Assembly (NCBI GenBank): GCA_021797355.1
Contig: JAJZZX010000002.1
Location: 124,001-188,000, forward strand
Direction of reading: 5' to 3'
DNA: 64,000 bases
Origin: Thermoplasmata archaeon
GTDB taxonomy: Archaea; Thermoplasmatota; Thermoplasmata; Thermoplasmatales; Thermoplasmataceae
In this document: positions 16,479-24,562 of the stretch, piece by piece
Numbering within the stretch: the stretch's first letter is position 1
Layout of the letters: the number at the start of each line of letters is the position of its first letter
The notes under the pieces: generated by a model
The model's database searches: none
What the model was told of the DNA's origin: nothing
Seen by the model: only the letters and a program-made list of their open reading frames with translations
Translations under genes and position numbers: made by a program

Positions 16479-17345
16479 GTGAGTGGGAATAGAATGCATC
16501 TGGCAGCAGCTTCAATGATGGTCGTTATGGTAGCCGCCATGCTGATTGTGCCTGTCTCAAGTGCCGCCTCAGTCAATGTGCGCCTCAATCCCGCAAGCAA
16601 CTTAGCGGATGTCGATGCCTATATTAATTCCACAGTTGCAATCAGCGTTCCAAGATCAGACCAGTACCTGTCTCATCTGCTGGCCGGAATTTCCAGCATT
16701 ATGGATGGAAACACAACATTGAGGGCATCATATTCACCTGCAGACCCGTCCTTTACTGTACCCAACAATACCATAGCTTCAAAGGATGCTGGCGCAAGAC
16801 TTGAAAGCTTCAACGTAATCTATTCCAACACCATAGAAAACAGGACATCCGCAGCAGCTGAAACTCTATATGCAAACAGTTCCCTGCAACTGGAATTCAC
16901 ACTATCCGGAATATTCAGCAACAGAACTGCAAACATGTCCTGGAGGGCAATGGACATAAGCGGCGGCATCACAATACAATCAAATGAAGTAGGTGTGGTA
17001 GACGTAAACGGAACTATGGTTTCGCTGGTCAATTTAACTGCATTCCAGGTTTCCCTTGCAAAATGGTCAAGGGTCTATGATTCTTCTGCAAACACCACAA
17101 CATTCACCTTCAATGCCGGCACAATCCAGAATTATACCTGGAGCTCAAACAGCCGAACGGTAAACCTCAGCCTCAAGATTGACCCGTCGTTTGAAATTTC
17201 GACACCGGGATATGCAGTGGCATCGAATAATTCAATTTACTTGGAAGCTCCACCCGTTCATGATACTGCCATATACTATGCAATAGCTGTTGTCTTTATC
17301 ACTGGGGCTATGGCATCATTCTATCTGTCAAGGCGCAGGCGCTAA
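16479..17345 (+). CDS. secreted, membrane-anchored protein of unknown function
   Basis: About 288 residues from GTG 16479, chosen because GGAGGG ends six bases before it. An N-terminal hydrophobic signal (LAAASMMVVMVAAMLIVPVSSA) is followed by a Ser/Thr/Asn-rich extracytoplasmic region with many N-x-S/T sequons, then a C-terminal membrane span (YAIAVVFITGAMASFYL) and a basic tail RRRR. This type-I topology with likely N-glycosylation is common for cell-envelope proteins of wall-less acidophilic archaea. No domain recognised. It overlaps the convergent UDG gene by four bases. Confidence 0.65.
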   Translation: MSGNRMHLAAASMMVVMVAAMLIVPVSSAASVNVRLNPASNLADVDAYINSTVAISVPRSDQYLSHLLAGISSIMDGNTTLRASYSPADPSFTVPNNTIASKDAGARLESFNVIYSNTIENRTSAAAETLYANSSLQLEFTLSGIFSNRTANMSWRAMDISGGITIQSNEVGVVDVNGTMVSLVNLTAFQVSLAKWSRVYDSSANTTTFTFNAGTIQNYTWSSNSRTVNLSLKIDPSFEISTPGYAVASNNSIYLEAPPVHDTAIYYAIAVVFITGAMASFYLSRRRR

Positions 17346-17956
17346 AACATCTTTACGGCGTGAACTTCAAGGAACTGCTTGTCAACCCCACCCTGCAGAT
17401 CATCTTTCAGCCTGGATATCCTGGCAAAATTGTCCTTGAATCTCTCAAGCCTCTTTGGGTTCCTGAGAATGGCGGCAGGATGGTACTGCGGTGCCAGAAT
17501 AATGCCTGAAACATAGAGGAATCTTCCCTCAACCTCGGAGACCTTGCCTGTTTTTCGACCAAGGATTATGGAAATTGATTTCAGAGCGGAATTGCCCATT
17601 GGAACCACTATTTTAGGCTTGAGTATTTCTATTTCTACCCTCAGGTAATCGGAGCACTTCTTTATTTCCGGCATCTTCGGTGATTTTCCGATTCTTGGCC
17701 TGCACCTGACTGAATTGCTGATGTAGAGTTCATGTGGATGGATTCCGGCATATTCAAGAGCTCTGTTCAGCAATTTGCCACTCCTTCCCACAAATGGCTT
17801 TCCAACCTCATCCTCTCTCGCGCCTGGAGCTTCCCCAATTATCATTATTTCGGGAGAGGGGTTTCCAAAGCCGCAAACAGGGTTTTTTCTAGACATGTAA
17901 AGATCGCATTTCTTGCAGTTGATTATTTCAGAACACAGTTCCTGGAGCGTCTGCAT
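17342..17956 (-). CDS. udg: type 4 (family IV) uracil-DNA glycosylase
   Basis: Removes uracil from deaminated DNA. IINCKKCDLYMSR with later RCRPR and KKCSDYL supplies the four cysteines for the 4Fe-4S cluster of family 4 enzymes. The water-activating loop is GEAPGAREDEVGKPFVG and the C-terminal catalytic loop is APQYHPAAILR. I choose ATG 17956 (204 residues) because a TATA-like CTATTTTATACC (17981-17992, minus strand) is centred about 30 bases upstream and the family normally begins at this point; an open frame extends to 18061. Confidence 0.92.
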   Translation of the reverse strand: MQTLQELCSEIINCKKCDLYMSRKNPVCGFGNPSPEIMIIGEAPGAREDEVGKPFVGRSGKLLNRALEYAGIHPHELYISNSVRCRPRIGKSPKMPEIKKCSDYLRVEIEILKPKIVVPMGNSALKSISIILGRKTGKVSEVEGRFLYVSGIILAPQYHPAAILRNPKRLERFKDNFARISRLKDDLQGGVDKQFLEVHAVKMF

Positions 17957-18035
17957 TTGCGCTATCACCATGGCACTGCGGGTATAAAATAGTTCATTTG
18001 CCTCGGGCGACAGGAAATGTTTAAAAAAGAACTGA

Positions 18036-18962
18036 TCAGGAATTATCAGATGTAACAGCATCGCTCTTGGATACTGTGGAATTCATTTTGCGGGAGCTGA
18101 GGAATATCCCAGCTGCTATGAGCGCAAAACCAAAATATGTGAAGATTGTGTTTTTTTCTCCCAGGAGGAAGTAGCTGAAAACTATGGAAATGGCTGGCAC
18201 TGCAAAGAAAAGAGCAGATATCTCAGACACTGAATACTTGGTGTATAATCTCATGTAAATCCAATAGGCCACTGCAGTGCTTAGCGCACCCATGTATACC
18301 ATAATGGCCAAAAATTTAGGGGTCAGGCCAGAAATGCTGATCATGTGGAATGGGACAACAAAAGCAACAATGAATGGAAGGGCGTAGATGAACTGGAGAG
18401 TATTTACCGTCATGCTCCCCACATGGACGAGATATTTCCTGAAGTACACTGTTGCAACAGACCAGCTGACTGCTGCAAGAACAAGGAATACGAGACCAAT
18501 GCCAGGCCTTATAATTAGCTGCTGGATGAATATAAACAGGAGCCCTACGAAGCCAACTGCAGTTCCGGCAATGCGAAGGCCTGAAAGCTTCTCCTTAAGG
18601 AAGGCAGATGACAGTGCAATGGTGATTACCGGATAGGAGTAGATTATTATGGAGGATAGGGCAGAACTCTCAGTTGCTTCACCAGCAAACCAGAATCCCA
18701 TGAAGAGGACGAGATTAAGGAGAGCGAAAACCAGTATCTTGAGGTTTGTTAGAAGGTCACGGGGAATGTGTATCCCCCGGTTGAATATTATCAAAGATGA
18801 TACCGCAGCAAACAGTATCCTGAAAAAAAGAAGAGCCATGGGAGTCTCGTATGCGTAGGCAAATTTTACCAGAGGGTAGTTCAGAGCCCAGAATGATGCC
18901 ATCAGTATGAAGGAGACCGCATCCGCAAAACGTGACACAAGGGGTCCATTCAAAAAGAGCAT
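18036..18962 (-). CDS. EamA/DMT-family transporter
   Basis: 308 residues with about ten predicted membrane spans in two five-span halves, the drug/metabolite transporter layout. ASFWALNYPLVKFAY and FFRILFAAVSS in the first half and ALSTAVAYWIYMRLYTKYSVSEISALFFAVPAISIVFSYFLLGE-type sequence at the end match EamA domains. Substrate unknown. It is encoded upstream of UDG in the same direction, but UDG has its own TATA box. Confidence 0.88.
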   Translation of the reverse strand: MLFLNGPLVSRFADAVSFILMASFWALNYPLVKFAYAYETPMALLFFRILFAAVSSLIIFNRGIHIPRDLLTNLKILVFALLNLVLFMGFWFAGEATESSALSSIIIYSYPVITIALSSAFLKEKLSGLRIAGTAVGFVGLLFIFIQQLIIRPGIGLVFLVLAAVSWSVATVYFRKYLVHVGSMTVNTLQFIYALPFIVAFVVPFHMISISGLTPKFLAIMVYMGALSTAVAYWIYMRLYTKYSVSEISALFFAVPAISIVFSYFLLGEKNTIFTYFGFALIAAGIFLSSRKMNSTVSKSDAVTSDNS

Positions 18963-19023
18963 AAATCCTTGTTGTAATTATGTTCTGAACGATTATGACT
19001 AAAGCATTAAGTAAATTCTGAGC

Positions 19024-20445
19024 ATGCAGAGAAGTATGCCAGAGCCTCTTTTCAGGGACAGGGTTTCCATCCTTGAATATTTCCATTCCCATGGCATTCT
19101 CATATCACCGAAGGCTCTGAACATGATACTGGAAAGGAGCATGGGAAACCTCATACCAAGGCTCGTATCCGAACAGATTGCGGCATCTGGTTACGTTGAT
19201 GAAAAAACTGTGCGGATGCTGCTTCGTGGCGAGAAAAAGACTGAGAAGATGAATTTTGAGGTGTATCTTCCAGACATAAAGGTGAATAGTTCAGTAGAGG
19301 ACTTCAGAAAAATGTTTGTGAGCAGATATGAGAAGCTCAGGAAGATCATAGCGCTCTCCGGATCAATGAGGGGGTCCATGGACATAAGGACTGCAAAGAA
19401 GACGTATGGAGAGGTTAAGATCATTGGCATGGTATCATCTGTTGACGTGACGAGGAATGGACACAAGCGCATAGTACTTGAGGACATGGAGGACAGCATC
19501 CAGGCCATACTGATGAAGGATAAGGGGCTCTCAGGCGAACTAATTCTGCAGGATGAGGTCATAGGAATTGTTGGATCAGTAAGCAGGGGTCCAGGTGAAC
19601 CCGTGATATTCCCTAACGAGATTGTCAGGCCCGACATACCTTACAGGACTATTGACGAAACAAGCAAGGATCCTGTATTCGTGGCATCGCTTTCGGACAT
19701 TCACGTTGGATCAAAGACATTCAGGAAAGACGACTTCCGGCGAATGATTAACTGGATTAAATCATCCGACGGTGAAGCGGAAAAACTCAAATATCTAATT
19801 CTGAGCGGTGACGTTGTGGATGGGATAGGAGTCTACCCCGGGCAGGAAGATGATCTTGAGCTAGTAAACCCCATGGAGCAGTACGCCAGGCTCGGAGAGT
19901 ATTTGAGAGAAATTCCGGAAGACATTACTACCTTCATAATGCCTGGGAATCACGATGTTGTCAGGCTGGCTGAGCCGCAGCCATACTTCAACGGGAAGCT
20001 GAAGGAGATTTTTCCCGAGAATGCCATTATGCTTCCAAATCCCTACAATCTGAGGCTCGAAGGCAGGAATGTACTTCTTTACCACGGGATGTCACTGAAC
20101 GATATGATAGAGCTTGTCCCGGGCGCGAACTACAGCTCAATTGGCAAGGCAATAGAGGAAATACTCAGGAGGAGGCATCTTGCGCCAAAGTATGGGGGAA
20201 AGACCCCGCTGATGCCATCCGCAAATGACTATCACGTCATTGAGGAGGTTCCTGACATTTTCATCACCGGGCACATCCATTCCCACTATCTGGGCAACTA
20301 TCGGGGTGTCAGGTATGTGAATTCGTCAACCTGGCAGTCTCAGACTGAATACCAGAAAATGATGAACTTCTCGCCAAATCCATCAATTATGACGATGTTC
20401 GATCTGCATTCCAGGACAACAATAATCAAGAACTTTGAGTCATGA
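19024..20445 (+). CDS. polB: DNA polymerase D small subunit DP1 (proofreading exonuclease)
   Basis: Small subunit of the euryarchaeal replicative polymerase. The OB-fold region (about residues 130-200, EVKIIGMVSSVDVT) precedes a calcineurin-like phosphoesterase domain with all metal motifs intact: SDIHVGS, LSGDVVDGIG, MPGNHD, YHGMS and FITGHIHSH. This supports a working 3-prime to 5-prime exonuclease rather than a dead scaffold. 473 residues. The large subunit DP2 is not in the window. Ends three bases before the stop of a convergent small gene. Confidence 0.95.
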   Translation: MQRSMPEPLFRDRVSILEYFHSHGILISPKALNMILERSMGNLIPRLVSEQIAASGYVDEKTVRMLLRGEKKTEKMNFEVYLPDIKVNSSVEDFRKMFVSRYEKLRKIIALSGSMRGSMDIRTAKKTYGEVKIIGMVSSVDVTRNGHKRIVLEDMEDSIQAILMKDKGLSGELILQDEVIGIVGSVSRGPGEPVIFPNEIVRPDIPYRTIDETSKDPVFVASLSDIHVGSKTFRKDDFRRMINWIKSSDGEAEKLKYLILSGDVVDGIGVYPGQEDDLELVNPMEQYARLGEYLREIPEDITTFIMPGNHDVVRLAEPQPYFNGKLKEIFPENAIMLPNPYNLRLEGRNVLLYHGMSLNDMIELVPGANYSSIGKAIEEILRRRHLAPKYGGKTPLMPSANDYHVIEEVPDIFITGHIHSHYLGNYRGVRYVNSSTWQSQTEYQKMMNFSPNPSIMTMFDLHSRTTIIKNFES

Positions 20446-20448
20446 CAT

Positions 20449-20790
20449 TCAGAAAGTCTTCCTTATTATCTCCTCGATCTCCTTCCTGAAAGTGCTGACA
20501 AATTCAGACACTGCCTCATCCTTTATTGATGAAGGCGCAGTTATGAGCCCAACCTCGGCCGTGACTTTTGCCATCCTTGCCATGGCATCGTATTCCTTGA
20601 ACTTGCTCTCGAGGAATTTCTCAAGTATGCCCATGATTTCAGCTTTTATTTCATCGTTCTGATTGATCTTCTTTTTTATGTACTCCTTCACAAGGTCCTT
20701 GATAATATCATGGAGAGCTTCGAAATATAAGTCTTCAGACGGCATTGCTCTAAGGAAATTTTTCAGGTATCTTTCAATATCTTCTGGCAC
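20449..20790 (-). CDS. small charged helical protein, unknown
   Basis: 113 residues, strongly charged and apparently all helical (IKDLVKEYIKKKINQNDEIKAEIMGILEKFLESKFKEY). No membrane span or known motif. A short loop AEVGLITAPSS separates two helical segments. Convergent with and abutting DP1. Good codon character and start context, so probably real; a lineage-specific protein, function unknown. Confidence 0.6.
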   Translation of the reverse strand: MPEDIERYLKNFLRAMPSEDLYFEALHDIIKDLVKEYIKKKINQNDEIKAEIMGILEKFLESKFKEYDAMARMAKVTAEVGLITAPSSIKDEAVSEFVSTFRKEIEEIIRKTF

Positions 20791-21014
20791 GAATGATCAG
20801 TCATCAATAATAGATAAACCCTGTTGTTTGATCATTTTTGGAGAAAACTGGCTGTTATGGTGCCAAAAATATGCAAAAAGCGGAACGCATAACAATATAG
20901 ATGAGATTGGCAGTGACAATTAAAGATAAATAAAACAATCGGATATGGAAGAACTCACTGCCTTTCAATCTAGGTACAGTGAAATCTGAATTGGAGAATA
21001 TCAGAGGTGTAACA

Positions 21015-21122
21015 TTGAAGAGAAGTTCAAGGGACTGGAAAAAGCGCGGTAAAATGCGCTGGAAATGGAGAAAGAAGAGAATCCGAAGACTGAAGAGAGA
21101 AAGAAAGGCGAACAGAGAGTAA
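21015..21122 (+). CDS. rpl41e: 50S ribosomal protein eL41, 35 residues
   Basis: Starts at TTG 21015, five bases after a GAGGTG Shine-Dalgarno (21004-21009), and ends one base before tRNA-Trp. Product: 35 residues, nearly half Arg/Lys, with [20 protein letters not shown] in the middle. This is the eL41 sequence seen in eukaryotes and archaea: a single basic helix at the subunit bridge. The N-terminal KRSSRDWKK extension also fits the archaeal form as I remember it from Pyrococcus. Too short for most gene finders. An AT-rich AAAGATAAATAAAAC box (20922-20936) may drive it together with the tRNA. Confidence 0.88.
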   Translation: MKRSSRDWKKRGKMRWKWRKKRIRRLKRERKANRE

Positions 21123-21123
21123 G

Positions 21124-21265
21124 GGGAGCATGGGGTAATCAGGCTATCCTAGCGGGCTCCAGTCAGGTTATGATTAACTATGGGTCACCTGATTTGATGA
21201 TGAGTGACTGGAACTATGAACCAGGAAGAGACCCGTAGATCTGGGTTCAAATCCCAGTGCTCCCA
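21124..21265 (+). tRNA. tRNA-Trp (CCA) with a 68-nt intron
   Basis: Acceptor GGGAGCA/TGCTCCC plus discriminator A, anticodon stem GCGGG/CCCGT, loop CTCCAG-A, anticodon CCA at 21159-21161, T-arm CTGGG-TTCAAAT-CCCAG. The intron (21163-21230) interrupts the loop after position 37, the canonical archaeal site. A bulge-helix-bulge can be drawn: UCC/GGA central pairing and GGUU/AACC inner helix. Splicing would use the EndA encoded at 5 kb. No CCA end is encoded. Confidence 0.93.
21163..21230 (+). ncRNA. tRNA-Trp intron: box C/D 2-prime-O-methylation guide
   Basis: Box C-like ATGATTA (21170-21176), D-prime CTGA (21189-21192), C-prime ATGATGA (21197-21203, exact consensus) and D-like ATGA (21216-21219) occur in the right order. 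The 8 bases 21205-21212 pair perfectly with 21158-21165, and the fifth base before box D pairs with C34. The bases 21178-21186 pair with 21230-21238, one wobble, and the fifth base before D-prime pairs with C39. Guidance of positions 34 and 39 by this intron is established in Haloferax; applying it here is inference from pairing. Confidence 0.8.
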
Positions 21266-21269
21266 TTTG

Positions 21270-21598
21270 TTTTGACCGCCTCCCGCCGGAATTTGTACCC
21301 GAACGGTTTTCTTTGAACCACCATCATTTTGTGATTTCAGCGTGCATAATTCAGCATTTGCAATAGGTCTGCCTTTCAGGGATTTTTCACCGGAATCGGC
21401 GTTACTGGGGGCATGTGCTCCAGGAATTTGTATCTTCATGATCGAATTCCCATCATACTGAAAAAGTCTTTCCACAGCGGATTTTCCCTTCTCAGCGGCT
21501 TCTCTTGACATCAGCATCTCATAGATGGTTATGGTTTCAACATGGGTATGCCACAAAAGAATCTGGGTTATCCTAAGGCCGTTGTTTTTAATGTACGT
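21270..21598 (-). pseudogene. possible remnant of a tyrosine recombinase C-terminus
   Basis: An open frame on the minus strand, without a start of its own, includes LRITQILLWHTHVETITIYEML, which resembles the His...Tyr end of integrases (LGH.S.ETT..Y). The frame then reads straight through the 3-prime part of tRNA-Trp, a pattern typical of integrases that use a tRNA 3-prime end as attachment site. It is closed upstream by a stop at 21599-21601 and the HxxR motif is not found. The 592 bases from 21266 to the LysR start hold nothing else I can support. Confidence 0.35.
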
Positions 21599-21825
21599 TT
21601 AGGTTCAATTAAAATGACATGATGATCATCACTTTTGGAAGGTTGTTGAAATCAACGAGAAGTGTCCTTCGAGAAAATTGGGGGCATTATGAATGCCAAA
21701 ACGTGAAAAGGAAAATGTTCCTGCATTATTTACGGATAAATAACTACCGGAGCACTATGGCTATCACCAATATCAAGAATATTCAGAGGTCATGTCACTC
21801 CTATTTTCTGGAGGCTTCAGTAAAT

Positions 21826-21836
21826 CATTTAATAAC
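21826..21836 (+). promoter_or_regulatory. TATA-like box for the LysR-type gene
   Basis: CATTTAATAAC is centred 27 bases before TTG 21858, favouring that start over the ATG at 21792. Confidence 0.4.
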
Positions 21837-21857
21837 CTTTGTTATTCAATCGATAGT

Positions 21858-22805
21858 TTGAATAGCAATAAAAAGGGTAAAGGTGCCCTAGACACTGACC
21901 AGCTGAGGACTTTCTGTGACGTTTGCGTAACCAAGAATTTTACCAAGACAGCTGAGAATCTCGGCATAACTGAATCCACAGTAAGCTATAGGATAAGGGA
22001 ACTTGAGAAATTCTTTGAGAAGAGTCTATTCAACAGGCGTTCAAACAAGACAGTGGAATGCACTGAGTTTGGGAATGCTTTTTTTCCCGAGGCCCAGACG
22101 ATACTTGCCATAGTTGGCAAATACAAGGATAATGTGCGGGAAGGAGAGCTTATAGGCACCATAAAGGTTTCAGCGGGTGAAATAGGCGGCGTCTATCTCC
22201 TCCCCCCGATAATTAGGGCATTTGAGAGCAAGTTCAGCAAGATAAGGGTCCAGATCGAAATAAGCAACTCCCTGAAGACGCTCAGGAAGCTAAGCGAAGC
22301 AGAATGTGATCTGGGAGTTACGGCCAGTGTGGATTTCCAGCCAAATCCCTACGTCAGGAACTTAGAGGTTACAAAGATTGTACGGCTCACCTATGGGCTT
22401 ATTGCCCCAAGGGGCCACCCGTTGACCCAGAAAAATTTTATCGAGGTTACAGACCTTGTGGGGCTGCCATACATATCGAGGGATGAGAATTCTGGATCTC
22501 ACAGGGAAATTCTGAAAATATTCGCGGAGAAGGGATTGAAGGAATCTGATCTGAACGTCGTCTGGAGATTTGATAATTCATCATCAGTGATCAATGCGGT
22601 TTCGGAAGGTCTTGGTGTATCCATAGTAAACAAAATACAGGCAGCCAAGTACGTGGAAGCTGGGCTTGTGGGCTTTGTACCATTAAAGACTGGAGTGATG
22701 TCCTATCTAAACCTGCTTGATCACTGGAAAGGCACAAACCAGGTAGTAAACGCCTTCAAGAACTTCATAAAATACTATGTTGACACCTTTAAAACCTCGT
22801 TCTGA
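21858..22805 (+). CDS. LysR-family transcriptional regulator
   Basis: About 315 residues from TTG 21858. N-terminal winged helix-turn-helix: LDTDQLRTFCDVCVTKNFTKTAENLGITESTVSYRI is the LysR pattern, with the recognition helix around ESTVSYRIRELE. The effector domain (about residues 90-300) has two periplasmic-binding-like lobes. LysR proteins are rare in archaea and usually control a neighbouring or divergent operon in response to a small molecule; here the downstream transporter and PrpD-like genes are the natural targets, though both are broken. Confidence 0.88.
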   Translation: MNSNKKGKGALDTDQLRTFCDVCVTKNFTKTAENLGITESTVSYRIRELEKFFEKSLFNRRSNKTVECTEFGNAFFPEAQTILAIVGKYKDNVREGELIGTIKVSAGEIGGVYLLPPIIRAFESKFSKIRVQIEISNSLKTLRKLSEAECDLGVTASVDFQPNPYVRNLEVTKIVRLTYGLIAPRGHPLTQKNFIEVTDLVGLPYISRDENSGSHREILKIFAEKGLKESDLNVVWRFDNSSSVINAVSEGLGVSIVNKIQAAKYVEAGLVGFVPLKTGVMSYLNLLDHWKGTNQVVNAFKNFIKYYVDTFKTSF

Positions 22806-23001
22806 ACGCCTTAACTTCAACACTGCACCCTCGCGGATGCACCCACTGTCCACTGATACATTGAGGGGAGTATTTTCAAAGTTTTGAGGGGATATATTTC
22901 TTAGAACTGTATTAAGGAGCGTCAATTGAGAAGATAATCGAAGATTTCAATCGATATGCTGTTTACGGAAAATTCTTATATTGATAGATCATAGCACAGG
23001 T

Positions 23002-24376
23002 ATGGAAAACTCTTCCAATACACAAAGGATGGGCGTTGGCGCAAGGTTAGATCGCCTGCCAACAAGCAATTTGCAAAGGTTATTCATAAGCCAGCTGGGA
23101 ATAGGGGTCTGGTTCGATCTGTTTATTCTATTCACAGGTGGCACTCTTGCGCTTCCCATAGCATCAACTTTGCATGTAAGCAAAGCTACGGCCACATTCT
23201 ACGTTGCAGCATTCCCCTTTATTGGAGCATTCCTTGGATCAATAATGTATGGAGTGCTTGGTGACCGTTACGGCAGGAGGATTACTTTCCTAACCAGCCT
23301 TCTTGGTTTTGGAGTATTCTCCATAATTAGTCCTTTTTCAACGAACATTATTGAACTTTGGCATTTTGAGATTTCTGGCTTATCTCAGCGTAGGGGGCGA
23401 AATTGCCATTGTCGATACCTATGTCAGTGAGTTTATCTCCGTTAACCGCAGGGGAAACTGGCTTTCTTGGATGTATACCCTGGCATGGACCTCATCCCCG
23501 GTAGGCGCTCTTCTGGTTTATCTCTTTGAGCCCACAAATTACATTATCCCAGGCTGGAGATGGGTTCTACTCATAAGCGGAATTGGTGGCATCGCTGCAT
23601 GGCTCTACAGGTTCAGGCTATACGAATCGCCAAGATGGCTGGAGAGCCACGGTCGCATCAAAGAAGCTGATGAGACCATGGATAAGATAGAGGAGCGTGT
23701 TATGAAGATGAACAAAGCTTCTTCATTACCGCCGCCTCAGTTTGTTCCGTACTCTACCACAGAGGACAAGATGCCTCTAAAGGACCTGTTCAAGGGAGAA
23801 TACAAGGCCAGGACAGTAATGATATGGATACTCCAGTTCCTCCAGGGTGGCATGAGCTTCATAATTGGAACGCTGGCACCGCTAGTTCTTGTGGCAGCTG
23901 GGTTCTCTATAATTCACAGCCTTCTATTTACTGTTGTTATAGATACAGGATATGTCCTCGGATCTCTCGCAGCAGCATTCGTACTTGACAGGTATGACAG
24001 GAAAGCCGAGATCATACTCTTTGCGATCCTACTTGGAATAGACGGCTTTGCCTTCTCTCTCATCCACATAGTTGGGCTCATACTGTTCTTCGGAACAGCA
24101 TATACATTCCTGGATAATTTCTTCAACAATTCATGGCACATCTACCAGGCAGAAATATATCCTACTAGGGCAAGGACAACCGGAACTGGAGCAGCATTCT
24201 CCCTTAGCAGGATTGGGACATTCATATTCCTCTCCACATTTGTTGCAATAGTTGACGCATACGGGGCAGTGCCGGTCTTTTCCATAAACTTCCTTTTCGG
24301 GGTCATTATCGCACTGGCAGTATTTTTCCTGGGGCCAAAAACAACGGGAAAGGTTCTGGAACTCATTTCCAGATAA
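23002..24376 (+). pseudogene. MFS (sugar-porter-like) transporter with one frameshift
   Basis: Two frames together make one 12-span transporter. The first (to about 23358) has GVWFDLFILFTGG and the MFS loop GVLGDRYGRR; the second (from about 23358) has LRFLAYLSVGGEIAIVDTYVSEF and the rest of the spans. Removing one T from the TTT at 23357-23359 would join them as NIIELGILRFLAYL. A TATA-like TTCTTATATT (22973-22982) is about 24 bases before ATG 23002. It is either a decayed gene or carries a sequencing error. Confidence 0.8.
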
Positions 24377-24379
24377 CCT

Positions 24380-24421
24380 ATTTTTATAATTTTTCCCAAG
24401 CATATCTTAACTTCTTTTTTA
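24380..24421 (+). terminator. T-tract terminator after the MFS gene
   Basis: Two T-rich tracts (TATTTTTATAATTTTTCCC and CTTCTTTTTTAATT) directly follow the stop codon. Archaeal RNA polymerase terminates on such oligo-T runs without a hairpin. Confidence 0.4.
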
Positions 24422-24562
24422 ATTAACAAAATTCAATGTCTGCTACAATACCTTATTTGTTACTAGTTAAGTACAGTAGCTTATCAGATTCTAAATTCGC
24501 TGCTCTGGTGACGGCTTCATGCCTGAATTCATCCCATAAGGAGAAATTTTAGGGAAAAAGAA

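Noticed and set aside
21185-21556. 123-residue minus-strand open frame taken as a gene
   Set aside because: Its C-terminal part (WEHWDLNPDL) is the antisense of tRNA-Trp and it has no credible start; kept only as a possible integrase remnant.
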